Positions 36,836-48,800 of a stretch of 64,000 nucleotides of DNA are shown here, piece after piece (position 1 is the stretch's first letter; the number at the start of each line of letters is the position of its first letter). Source of the stretch: Halichondria panicea (lineage: Eukaryota > Porifera > Demospongiae > Suberitida > Halichondriidae). The position numbers and the translations under genes were made by a program. A model generated the notes under the pieces. It saw nothing but the letters and a program-made list of their open reading frames with translations. It did no database searches and was not told where the DNA came from. Location: positions 3,348,501 through 3,412,500 of the forward strand of contig NC_087385.1 in the NCBI RefSeq assembly GCF_963675165.1, in the 5' to 3' direction.

Positions 36836-37009
36836 TATATATAGCCGGTAATTTTCGAGGAGCAAAACATTCGTGGTCGAGCACTCTCTTGTCACTTCGT
36901 AGATAATATTTTCACTTGCACTGCAGTTAAATGTAGGCAAGGTCACGTGGGTAAATATTCGTGGTCAGACCGCCAACCACGAAAACTACGAATTACCAGC
37001 TATACGGTA
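36836..37009. mobile_element. TACCGTATAGCGGGTA MITE
   Basis: About 174 bp; left end TATAGCCGGTAATTTTCG, right end CGAATTACCAGCTATACGG. It is followed closely by a truncated second copy at 37043-37157. Confidence 0.7.
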
Positions 37010-38539
37010 TGTCCTGTATGTGTGAACGTGTGAACGTGGCTACCGTATAGTATGTACATTTATACCCACGAATTAATATCGCATGCATGCCTGCTGGAGA
37101 AAGCTGCTTATTCTGCAAAAATTAAGTCCGCAAAAGTTTATACCCTCGAAATATGTTTCACATTAGTAATTAACGATTAATTCAATTTCTGTTATAATTA
37201 TACCTTGCCGATTCACGTGCAGGCTTCTGCAACTGCTCTCACCCACTGATTTAACGTACACCCTCGACAACCCGCCAAATGACGTCTTGGGGGTGCTGAA
37301 ACCTTTAAAGTCGCCGAAAACAAGGAGAGGGGCAAAACCTGCACGGCTTTTAGGAAAGAAATATACACTTAAATTTAAATTACTACATGCTTCGACTTAT
37401 CTGGTAATTAAAGCCAACATGCTCGTTTAAAATCATAGATAGAAGAAAAAAGGGATTGGAAATGCAGTAGAAATCCTATAGGCTAGTTGCGGTATGTGAC
37501 AGGAAATGCCATACTTAACCCCTTGTGTATCATATTGAGTGTAGTTCACATGGAAACCACTAAGAGCAAACAAAGACATGCAGATAAACGCATAGAAATA
37601 ATTATGCTAATTATTATGGGTATAAGTTTTTGAAGAAGTTGACTGCCAGAGAGATGGTCCAGAATTAAGTTGATAGTTCTTCTACGATAAACCAAAGATA
37701 ATAATGAGCAAACACGTGCACCATGGATAGAATACACCATGCAGTCATAATTATATGATCGCTATAATTATACAACAATCCAATGACATCGAAATTATGC
37801 TTATACTGTATTTATATAATTATACTTAGCACGTGTATGTTGGTACAGATTCATCATCTAGGACTAACGCATTCTGCTATAAAACTACAGTGCTATTGCT
37901 CATTGCTGCATAAGGTAAGATGAACGGAAACATGCTGCCATTGCATATTTTGTTCTGTTTGTAATATTATGTTTGCTAAAGTACCTAGGAAAAATCTACG
38001 AAGTAGCTAATCCCATTCTACATACTATAGGCTTTCTCGTCATACTAAATACAGCCTATCACACAAACCAGGGGGTGAGAAAAACTTACAATATAGCAGA
38101 AATCCAAGAGAAAACTCCTTCAGTAGACTGGAAACCACGCCCTTAGCAGAAGGAGGTACGACATGCAGGAGCAATTAGACATCTAGTGTAATTGGCAATT
38201 AATGGCAATATTTGCCAAGTCAGCAAATACGTTCACAGATACAGAATGTAGAGTCCTATGGCTACATCGTGTCTCACCATTTTGAAGAATACAACGACTT
38301 AGAATTTGTCCTGCCAGTGATCCATTAAAGCGTTCTATCTCAGCCTCAAAAGAACTCCTAAATGCTGGCAGCTAGGGCCAGTTAGAGTCCAAGGAATAGC
38401 CACAAAACGGCAAGGCACTTCATAACGATCGAAGACTTAACAAACTTGATCAAAAAACTGCTGTAAAATGACTACTATAGGTCTGGCTCATGTGACACTA
38501 GACACACTCCAATACTAGGGATCCGGGATGCAATGAAAG

Positions 38540-39250
38540 CACCGCAGGTGCTGATGCCTCGGTGGAGATGCCAAAGCTACATAAATAAAGCTATACTAAG
38601 TATTAATATTTGTTAAAAACGATCGATGCCAAAAGTTCGAGTCTAAATTGATGGCTGCTCAGCTCTCTTCTCACTCTTGCAGCTACCAATAGCTAACGTT
38701 ATAGTGCAGAGCTAACTACTAAGTAGAGTAGCAACACTCGGTAACAAGTTTGGCTATGTGCTCTTCTGAAAAGGCTGCAATGGCATTCCAAGTAAGCAAA
38801 ACTAGGCATAACTTGAGAACGAAGCATTATTTTGCAAATCCACTAATTAAAATCCAAGTAAACATGACTAGAAGCCTGTAGAAACTCTTACTTGCGCTTG
38901 ATCCATCCTTGAGCAGCTGTAGCAGTCTACACAGACAGACACAGACACACACACACACACACACACACTACCATATACCTCGCTTGCGCATGCGCACCGA
39001 GACATACCGTAAACGTTGAAATTTTCAACGCATCAAAATTTCGCACTTTCTGCACTAGGCCCACAATTCTTAAATTTCGTGCGCATAAATTTTCGTCCGT
39101 TATATTAACGTAGGTGTGGCTAATGGTAGTGGTACACCCACGTATATATTTAATTTCGTGCGTTGAGTCCAAGGACGAAAAAAACGAAATTAAACACCCG
39201 TCGAAAATTTCAACGTTTACGGTAATAACCATTGTTTGGTTCAACACTAC
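38540..39250 (-). repeat. ATGCCTCGGTG dispersed repeat, split by a MITE
   Basis: Minus-strand copy from GCTGATGCCTCGGTGGAG at the left to GCGCATGCGCACCGAGACAT. It includes an AC microsatellite near 38940-38970. The MITE 39005-39224 sits at its 5' end. Confidence 0.7.
39005..39224. mobile_element. TACCGTAAACGTTGAAATTT MITE
   Basis: 220 bp with inverted ends TACCGTAAACGTTGAAATTT. It splits a copy of the ATGCCTCGGTG dispersed repeat at a TA, consistent with a TA target duplication. Confidence 0.8.
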
Positions 39251-40181
39251 TGATGAACTACTTGATACAGCAGTAAGACTTAAATTTTCTACGTAGGTTG
39301 ATGGTGTACCCAGGGAGAAAGAAAGGGTGATGATGCCTCGGTGTAGGCAATGAAGCTACATGCAGTAATGAATACACTGTACATAATTATAATTAACATT
39401 TTAGATGCAAGCGGATTCATCGGCCTTGGCGGATAATGCTTAACTTATTTTATTCTCTCGTTATTCCTCTATTTTGCTACACACAAGTTGTACTAGCCTT
39501 CAAAGTAAGCAAACATAACATAACTTGAGAATGAAGCATTTTGTGATTAGAAGCCTATTACATTTATCATCGAGCAGCTGTAACAGTCGATCTACAGACA
39601 CACTACCGTATACCTTGCGCAACTGAGACATAATGACTATAATATATGAACGAACAAACTGTAAATAAGTATTAGGTACATGTAATAGTTGTACCATGGA
39701 TATCAAGGGTTTGGATTTGTACTACCGAGGGCATGCAGTTCTATGTATTCCCCAAGGGAATACATACACAACTGCACGAGGAAGTACAAGAACAATGGGA
39801 TTGGCTTAGTTCACTCGATGCCAGGAACGGAAGTTATTTAGAATGTTTAATCCTTCATTAAACGTTACCCTATTGACCCTGTTGACCCTGGCGTTCCTCC
39901 TCTGTTGGGACTCTTAGTCCTGTGTTGAGCATCCACGCCTACTGTGCATCATATAGAAGTGTTGTATATCTCATCAAGAGCTTGAAAAGCAGTTTTTTGA
40001 GTGTTGTATTATCGTTTCGGCTCTATCTAGTGGCTTTGTGTACCTTCTACAAGGAGAGGCTGTGACTACAGCCCAAAATATTAATGATTCCCTCTTTCTT
40101 AAGTAGCTGCATGCATGGGCATTGTATGCAAGTAAAATCAAAGCCACTTGGCTTTAGGTTGGTAAGTAATGTTTATTTTTA

Positions 40182-40750
40182 TGCCTCGGTGCGCATGCGC
40201 AAGCGAGGTATACGGTAGTGTTTGTGTGTCTGTGTGTGTGTGTGTAGACCGCTACAGCTGCTCAAGGATGAATTAAGTGCAAGTAAGAGTTTCTATAGGC
40301 TTCTAGTCATGTTAATTCGTGGATTTGCAAAAATTAATAATGCTTTGTTCTCGAGTTATGCCTAGTTTTGCTCTTGGAATGCCATTGCAGCCTTTTCAGA
40401 AGAGTCCGTAGCAAAACTTGTTCACCGAGTGTTACTACTCTACTTAGTAGTTAGCTCTGCACTAGAACGCTAGCTATTGGTAGCTGCAAGAGTGAGCAGA
40501 GAGCTGCAAGGCTCTGCTGACTTGCAGCCATTAATTTTAGACTTGAACTTTTGGCATCGATCGTTTTTACCAACAATCATGGTTGATCATTACCCACTAT
40601 TCGGTTGATTGCATGCAGCAAAATAAAAGATGTTCATGATAATTGTTTGTATAAAAGCATAGATGATAAAAGCTAGCTATTAGTAGTTTTATGTTATGTA
40701 GCTTTGGCACCTCCACCGAGGCATCAGCACCCGCGGTGCTTTCATTGTCT
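40182..40750 (+). repeat. ATGCCTCGGTG dispersed repeat, best full copy
   Basis: Starts ATGCCTCGGTGCGCATGCGC, then TATACGGTAGTG and a GT microsatellite; ends CACCGAGGCATCAGCACC. Thus the ends share the inverted motif ATGCCTCGGTG. Other copies or parts: 26287-26500, 28440-28925, 30150-30800, 34152-34260, 35600-35935, 38540-39250, 39330-39632, 41690-42018. No ORF is conserved between copies that I can see. Confidence 0.75.
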
Positions 40751-40784
40751 TAGTAAGCTGGTTTTTAAAAGCAGACTTTTTGTG

Positions 40785-41249
40785 TACCGTAAGCGTTCCA
40801 ATTATAGAACCAGCCTCGGTTAGGACGCCCTCTTTTATAATGCCAATATACAGTAGAACCTCGATTATCCGGCCCTCGATTATCCGGAACCTCGATTATC
40901 CGGCTTGGCAGTTTTCTTTTTAATCAGATTACATAATTCAGAAAATGGGCGTGTCCCTAAAATGCGCATGCGCGTTGCAGCTGTTACCATGGAGACATGC
41001 CTGCTTTTCTTTTGCGCATGCGCAGACAACATGTGGCACTGCTGTTCATCAATAAAGTGGGTGGATCAAGGCGTGGTTTATCTATTCGATTATCCGGCAT
41101 ATTCACTTATCCGGCCTGCTTCTGGAACCAAGGTGTCCGGATAATCGAGGTTCTACTGTACCACCATAATAATAAAAAATTTTTTGGGTACATTGTTTCT
41201 AGAAAAATAATTATGTTTTACTGCTTCTATAATTAGAACGTTTACGGTA
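40785..41249. mobile_element. TACCGTAAGCGTTCCAATTA MITE, host of a nested pogo-like MITE
   Basis: Inverted ends TACCGTAAGCGTTCCAATTA and TAATTAGAACGTTTACGGTA. Another MITE occupies 40851-41158. Confidence 0.7.
40851..41158. mobile_element. pogo/Tigger-like MITE (CAGTAGAACCTCGATTATCC)
   Basis: 308 bp; inverted ends CAGTAGAACCTCGATTATCC, with the unit CTCGATTATCCGG repeated at the left end, and TA on both sides. Ends of this form and TA duplications are typical of pogo-type Tc1/mariner elements. Related single ends lie at 6016 and 17489 (CAGTGGAACCTC). Confidence 0.8.
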
Positions 41250-41689
41250 CCCATTTAGAAAGTTACATCAATGATTGAATGTAGGTAAAATTAATGTCTC
41301 TTTGTATTCATTGATAGTTGGTTCATCGTATCGGCACAGTAATTTACGACAGAACTTTGCTACATTTCCATAATTCTCTATCATGTCTGTGACTGTACTG
41401 GAATACTCAACGGTACAGACAGAGCTCCTCTCAAGAATTTGCCTGTCCAAGCTGCTTTTTACTGCTTGGAGGGGTCTCACTAACTATTGCTTGTTGTGAC
41501 TGTTCCACTAGCCATTGCTAATACATGGAGCTCAGTAGCTAGTTTATAGCCTAGTACTAGCTAAAAGCATGGGCTGGAGGAAATAAAGAAGAAAACATTG
41601 ACCGAAACGCGGATCGTCAATGTTATTTACGTAGCGTTTCCCATCCCTCTCCCTTCTTATATATGATAATGCTACAAGTCAGCAGAGCT

Positions 41690-42018
41690 TTGCAGCTCTC
41701 TTCTCACTCTTGCAGCTATCAATAGCTAGAGTTCTAGTGCAGAGCTAACTACTAAGTAGAGTAGCAACACTCGGTGAACAAGTTTTGCTACAGACTCTTC
41801 TGAAAAGGCTGCAATGGCATTCCAAGTAAGGAATAACTCGAGAAAGAAGCTTTATTTTAAAAATCCACAAATACCAAGCCAAGAAAACGTGACTAGAAGC
41901 CTGTAGAAACTCTTACTTGCACTTCATTGATCCTTGAGCAGCTGAAACAGTCGGCACACACACACACACACACAAACACACTACCGTATACCTTGCTTGT
42001 GCATGTGCACCGAGGCAT
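41690..42018 (-). repeat. ATGCCTCGGTG dispersed repeat, truncated copy
   Basis: It matches the 5' 330 bases of the family in reverse, with a CA run at 41955-41972. A solitary GATTGGAAACG-family right end (about 41637-41670) precedes it. Confidence 0.65.
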
Positions 42019-42029
42019 AATTATAGCTC

Positions 42030-43390
42030 TACTTATAGTAGTCTACTTAGACTACTATGAGTACATTGATACCGGGAGCAAGCTATCGGAACAGGTGCAG
42101 GTGGACAACGAAAACAGATATCTCCCAAAATAAGTAATAAACAGTTATTTAGTGAACATGATTGTAGGTAACCATTCCGGGCAATTGAAGGCCATGCACA
42201 ATAATGTTCGATTGATGGCATCCCATTATTGTTACGAGCATTGGAAAGCAGCACTGCCATGCAGTTTGGTCAGCATTACTTCACTTTACATCTGGTCGAA
42301 CACGTCTCCAAGATATATATGCGTACACACAAAGTGGGCTGTCCAGCACACATTCATGTACACAAGTTGATACTTCCAATCTTTTGCTGTTTCCAATGAA
42401 CCCAGCAACCATTCACTCGGATCTAGAAGACAAAAGCAACAAAAATTGCAGCTCTAAAACAAGTATATATTCTAGTAACATACGAATGCTCTGAATGTAA
42501 AAGAAGATTGTGGTTTGTGTCAAACATGCGAAGACATGCTGTGGGGGCAGTGTAGCAAGAAACAATGCTGTCAACATAGAAACTTAGTTAACTTAATCAT
42601 TGATACTCACCGGCACCATGCAGGCATCTTGTAACCAAGACAATCTTCTCTTTTAGATTCAGAGCATTCGTTGTACCTTTTCTCCCTGTTTGTCATAACC
42701 AATAATTTATACATCCCATGCATTTACATGCAGGTATGTTCATACATTAAAGCATGTACTGAAACAAAGAATTTACTGCTTTGTGGCTGAGATTAGATGG
42801 ACTCGGGAGCGTTTTATTCCAGTAGTTTTTCCTTAGCCTACAAAATTAATATACAAGGAAATATAAAATTATTATTATGGTACCAATGAAAAGTGACGAC
42901 ATACCTGTCTTAATTAGTGCCTTTATCCGTGATAATCTCTCCAACAGTATATATGAAACAACATTTTGTTGTACTTCTGCAATTTTTGTTGCCTTTGTTT
43001 CTTTTTTTGTTTAGATCCGAGTGAATGGCTGTTGGGTTCAATGCAAACACCAAATGATGGGAAGTATCAACTCGTGTACATGAATGTGTGTTCCACTTTG
43101 CGTATACGCGTGTACCTTGGAGACGTATTAATTTTGACTAGATGTTGAAGTTTGTCCCTTAAAGTACTGCTAACCACACTACATGGCAGTGCTGCTTTCG
43201 AATGCTCGAAACAATAAATGGGATGCTCGCCATCGAATGAAGGATTCCAAATATCGTTACTTATACGTGTTCTTATATTTAACTGTCATTACTTACTTTG
43301 GTAGCAATGGGAGTCTGTTTTCATCGTCCATCTGCACCTTGCTCACTGACGTCCTGGTACCAATGTACTTATAATACAGTAGAGCTGTGC
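42030..43390. repeat. long inverted repeat, arms about 400 bp
   Basis: 42040-42460 and 42960-43390 are diverged inverted copies (for example GAAAGCAGCACTGCCATG and ATCCGAGTGAATGGCTGTTG with partners). A second, inner pair around 42480-42510 and 42645-42675 shares CAGAGCATTCGT. Both arms keep an open peptide beginning MAVLLSNARNN. No recognised domain. Confidence 0.7.
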
Positions 43391-44825
43391 AGCTCTAGGA
43401 CGCATTCAGCGATCATCTACTACTCTTCCATGCATGTACGTAGTAATGTTGGCCTATTGTTGTGCCCAAGGCAGCCTTCCCTTAGCCCTGTTGCCTTCAC
43501 TTCATAATTATGTGAAGAATTCGCGGGGGTGCATGTGTTGTGGTTAAATTTAACTTCCGTTCTTGGCATCCAGTGAGCTAATTAACCAATCCCCATGCAA
43601 TAACAATACACACGCAGATATCCATGGTACGAACACCTAGAAGCTGTTATCAAACCCATTTACAACTGAGTAGTAGCCTGCATGCCGTGCATGCACTAAA
43701 GTGTGCGTGTGCTACAATGCGGTCGGGTAGTTTTAGTGAATCTGATTGATTATACTGAAGAATTGATCTTCACAATGTGATCCAGTGGGTGTGTACACAT
43801 TTTTGTGGCTTTCTGCAAAATTTGTCACGTAGTATTCTTTATTATGCCTCGAGGCGTAGCCGCACGAGGGATACGGTAAAGCTGACTGTGTGTGTGTGTG
43901 TGTGTGTCTGTGTGTCTGTGTGTCTGTTCCAGCTGTAACTGCTCAACGGTTGCAATGCGACGAAAACTAACAGCTTCTATAGGCTTCTAGCCACGTTCTC
44001 TTGGATTTTGATTCGTGGATTAGCAAACTAAAGCTTCTTTCTCGAGTTATGGCTAGTTTGACTCACATTGAAGGCTGTTGCAGTCTCTTCAGAATCTTTC
44101 ATAGCATCATCTGTCCGCACATACTTTCTATTCAACATATGAGTTAGCCTTGCACTAAAGCGCTAGCTTTTTGTTAGCTACAAGACTCAGAAAATATCTG
44201 TTAAAACAGCTAGCTAGCAGTAGCCATTGATCTGTTTGGACACACCCTTTATTATTCCTGTGGATGTAATGCGCATGCGCGCTCATTCCCCATGTGTGAG
44301 AAACCAAGATCCAGATCCAGATCCTCCTGGCAGAATCATCTTTGTCTTGAGGGCCTGGTAAGCCACAAAACACTACCATATAACAATATAGATAACAATA
44401 TGCATGTACACAGGTCTGATATTATATACACTGAACTACAGATCCTGGAAGAATCAATTTTCGTCTTTCTTGAGGTCCTGGTAAGCCACATAATACAATA
44501 AATAACAACAATAGACGCATGTAAATAAGTCTTTTCTTCTCAGTGACTTTATATAGGTAAGCTAACTTTAATATAAAATTCATTATAGAAACTAATATAA
44601 CACTCTAATACTTTTGAGCGAAAGCAAAAACATGGCGAGAGGCATTAGCACAGCGCCAGCTTGAACACTAGTAATTATTATTAAAGAGAGGGTCCAGGTA
44701 CAACAAACCCGTAGAAATGGATGTATGTATAAGTAAAACATAATAATTAACCCAGGAAAAGAATGTGGAAAGGCGATCTCAAGCTTAAACACTCGTTATG
44801 TCACCCTGACCATCCACTTCTTTAC

Positions 44826-45490
44826 ACTGGGATAAGTATAGGATATACCACACCTAAGAGGAGGATATGCACCCATATATCCTCCGCTACCGTGGTTACT
44901 CCAAGGCGGAGCCGAGGGGTATGTAACCACGGCAGCGGAGGATATAATTTATAGGGTGCATATCCTCCGAGTAGGTGTGGCATATCTGACTTATACCACG
45001 TGACCGCAGCACTATAAAAGGACCTCCCCCTAGCAACAATTCAATCGCAATGCAGACTGCAAAAAAGAACAAGACTATGCCGGATTTTTCAGCCGTCAAA
45101 GAGCTAGTTGAGCAACATGTTGACTCCTACAGATGCTCAAGAGTTTCCTTGGTCCAAGCGTTGACCATTCGACGTCCCTTACTGGAGTTGCAAGCTCTTC
45201 TTGAATAAAATCTATCTAAACCGCACCCATGGAAGCTTAGCCATCTTGTTGGAGAGCACCTTCCGTGTTTCTGCCGTCGCTTCGAGTCTTAGTACCGTCA
45301 AGCATGGCTCTTTTCTCTTTGCTTACTTTCTTGAACAAATGAAAAAACAACTTGAAAAACTGTGCATGCCTAGCCTCGATCCCAGGCCGCACTTCCCACT
45401 TCACTTCTTTCCCGGTGAAGGAGGCTAGTGCATGCCTAGCCTGGGGCTGTATGCTATATATCTATCCTACAGCTGTTGACCAATGAGATC
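44826..45490 (+). repeat. inverted-repeat copy A: palindrome, TATA box, short ORF
   Basis: A near-perfect palindrome of about 170 bp (44826-45000; arms with CACACCTAAGAGGAGGATAT and its partner) is followed by TATA-like CTATAAAAGG and, about 30 bases on, an ATG opening a 52-codon ORF (starts MQTAKKNKTMPDF). A second open stretch, with the core ESTFRVSAVA and AYFLEQMKKQ, continues to 45428. A small AGCCTCGATCCCAGGCC-type MITE interrupts it at 45373-45428. The whole unit recurs inverted at 47340-47871, so it is a mobile or duplicated unit. I do not recognise the peptides. Confidence 0.6.
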
Positions 45491-45804
45491 AATGTGGTAT
45501 AAGCTCATATGTTCCCCAAAACTGTTCACCTAGTATAGCCTAACAAGAAATTAATGGATAATACCAGTAGCGAGAAAAGAACCCATGCACATACCAGTAT
45601 TTTATACAACAGATGCTTGACCTGTCTGTTTTTAGATTCTCAAAATTAATCTGCAGGTTGTCTAAACCTGACTATTAATTTGTAATACTGATAGATCTAC
45701 ACAATGATTTCAAACTTGGGTTTCAAAAATTACCATGTATCATAAGTGTAAGCAGTAAAAAGTGTTCAAGTCCAAATGAATTACATATCTAAATTACAGC
45801 ATTG

Positions 45805-48800
45805 TTAGTCGATAGAGAGGTCAGGAAACATCTGCACCTTATAACGGTACTGGATCTCATACTTCACCCACCGCTCAGGCTGGGCTTTTGCATTCTCAAC
45901 CTTAAACGAACGAATTTGGAGACCGGTAGAACTGCCAGGGATGCTGTAGCTAACTTCAGCATGTTCTGACTGTACGTCTGGCTTGTGCATTCCTGAGGAG
46001 AAAATGAAAAGGTACAGCAAACCCGTAAATTTTAAGGTCCAACAAAATTAATAATGTTCCTACCTGGCTTCAATTCCACGTCACACCTGAAGTTGTGAGG
46101 CACAGAAGACTCCAAATAGTTACCTATCCTCCACATCACAGCTCCATATGCTGGCTCATACCTGGCAGAACCCAAATGGGTTTCAATTTGACATGAGCTA
46201 CTCTTGATCTTTCGCCTGAAACTTCCTCGCAAAACTGAAGTGGACCGAACAGATTTCTTGGATCCAAAAGTTGTGCCTGCAAGGAACAGAGAACTCCAAC
46301 TCGAAGGAATTGGGAATTTGACTACTAGATCCTTAATAGGTCGGAGATGAAGATTGTGTTTTTTGCGTATACTAAAAGAGGCAGTAATTCTGACAGTATT
46401 TCGTTGCTCGCTGTACTCCATAAGCATGCTGACTGTAACTGGAGGGCTCACATACGGATCAATAGAAGATCTCAGTAGCTCGAATGGATACCCATCTATT
46501 GGCTGGAACTTGATTTCCCTTGAATTTTTGTACACAGCCTTGTCCACACATGGATGGAGAACCACATTGTTTAGCCGGACCTGCCTTGACATACTCACAG
46601 ACAATTGACCTTTGCCCTGCAAAAGCAAGGCTTCAACATCATTCAAGAGAATCTTGCAATCTGATGACCCAGAGAGAAAGGCTTGAACAAAGATACGGTT
46701 AAGTGACTTTCGTTCGAGGACTGCTCCATCACAATTCATTAGAATGTCAGAGTTGTCCTTGATATCAATGAACACCTGTAGCAGAAGGTCAATATAATTA
46801 TAATATTACAGTAGTTACCTCTGATCAGTGGGAAGACATAGAGGACAGTACAAGAACAAGAAAGCACATGTATATAGAGGCATTAGCGTTATTATTATGA
46901 GGTTCAAAATGCCCAGAGCCTATACCTCGTTCATTCTGTATGAGACTCCTGGGTCTCTAGTGACTGGGAGCATTCGAATTCCTTCATTGATCTGGTCAGA
47001 GAGTCCTTGTACCACAGTCACATCGGGACAGCCTAGCTTGACAATGGTGCGTGCTTTGCTAATATGTTCCACAAATAGCCACCTCTTCAAAGTTCTCTTC
47101 TCTTGGATCTGCACATCAGCGATACAGTAACACAAACACATAATATATGCACTATTCTACATTGCTGTGTGATCTACGCATACATTATACCATAGATTAA
47201 GGAGAGGAAAAGGAGTGGAAACGGCAGCAGATCATGCACGTGCTCAACGTACATAGACTTGATGCATGCTTGTGGTTTGATCTCAAACCGCGTTTCGCTT
47301 TTCAATGTTGTGGCTGATAGCGTTTAACCATAGTTATACCACACTTACGTCACCACAAATTGATCTCATTGGTCAACAGCTGTAGGATATATAGAATATT
47401 AGCATACAGCCCCAGGCATGCACAGTTTTTCAAGTTGTTTTTTTGTTTTTTCATTTGTTCAAGAAAGTAAGCAAAGAGAAAAGAGCCATGCTTGACGGTA
47501 CTAAGACTCAAAGCGACGGCAGAAACACGGAAGGTGCTCTCCAACAAGATGGCTAAGCTTCCATGGGTCCATGGGCGCGGTTTAGATACATTTTATTCAA
47601 AAAGAGCTTGCAACTCCAGTAAGGGACGTTGAATGGTCAACGCTTGGACCACGGAAGCTATTGAGCATCTGTAGGAGTCAACATGTTGCTCAACTAGCTT
47701 TTTGATGGCTGCAAAATCCGGCATAGTCTTGTTCTTTTTTGCAGTCTGCATCGTGATTGAATTGTTGCTAGGGGAGGTCCTTTTATAGTGCTGCAGTCAC
47801 GTGGTATAAGTCAGATATGCCACACCTACTCGGAGGATATGCACCCCCTCTTAGGTGTGGTATATTCTATACATAGAGTAGAGAGGGATTGGAAACGGAA
47901 GTACCCTCGAAGTACCATCCGTGTATCTCCGCGGTTTAATTGAGGCTTACTTTTTAACACAATGGCTAACATGAATAATTCATGAGAATTGTTTTGCTCT
48001 CTGTAAGAAGTCCACGAGCAGTTCTGCTGCTAAAAATCAACTTTCATCTCATACTCGAGGCCATTTGGGACACAGGACACTATTTAGTTACACAGCCTTA
48101 GCTATAATTATCATAAGTTCTATAGGAACACAAGCATGAAAAGCGCTCTGTGTACCTCTAGCTACTTCACGACAATCGAGATTATATTTTCTTCGTTTCC
48201 AATTGATACCTACTATCAGGGGTCATGTAATTCAGTAATAGGGGTAGCTCTGAGATGTATGCATTGGACACAATAAGTTTCCTGGGCTTTTGCAGGAGTT
48301 ATGAAGAGATACACGGATGGTCCCAGAGCCACTAAGTAGTAAAACATCATGTGAATCACTTCCGTTTCCAATCCCTCTCTACTCTATCTATGGTTTAACC
48401 TAGCTGCTCGAAAAACTCTGCTATATAAGAGACGACCATTCAGGCAGGTATTGTATATAAAACAGTGTAGTCTTTTTACCATGCAGTGCCTCGTGCCGTT
48501 ATTGGGGAAAATTACGCCTCTTACGGCTGTACTGTATAGCGGGTTATTTTCGAGATACTAAATTTCCGTGGATTGCCCAAACAAAATTTCGAGGATTGTG
48601 TTTTCGAGTTCAAATGACCACTCAGGTGAATTAAGGACTGGGACCACCTTCAATTATTGCTGAATCTGCAAATTCTAAGACCCGCCCACGCGTTCATTAC
48701 TTCAATGTACCCTATTCATTGTGCAGTAAATCAGTTAGTTTAGAGAAGTGACTTAGGCGGCGTTTAAAACACTCTCTAGTAAAGCTTGTGAGGCAATAGA

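Noticed and set aside
46354-46702. Plus-strand ORFs of 60-84 codons
   Set aside because: They are antisense shadows of stonin exon 7.
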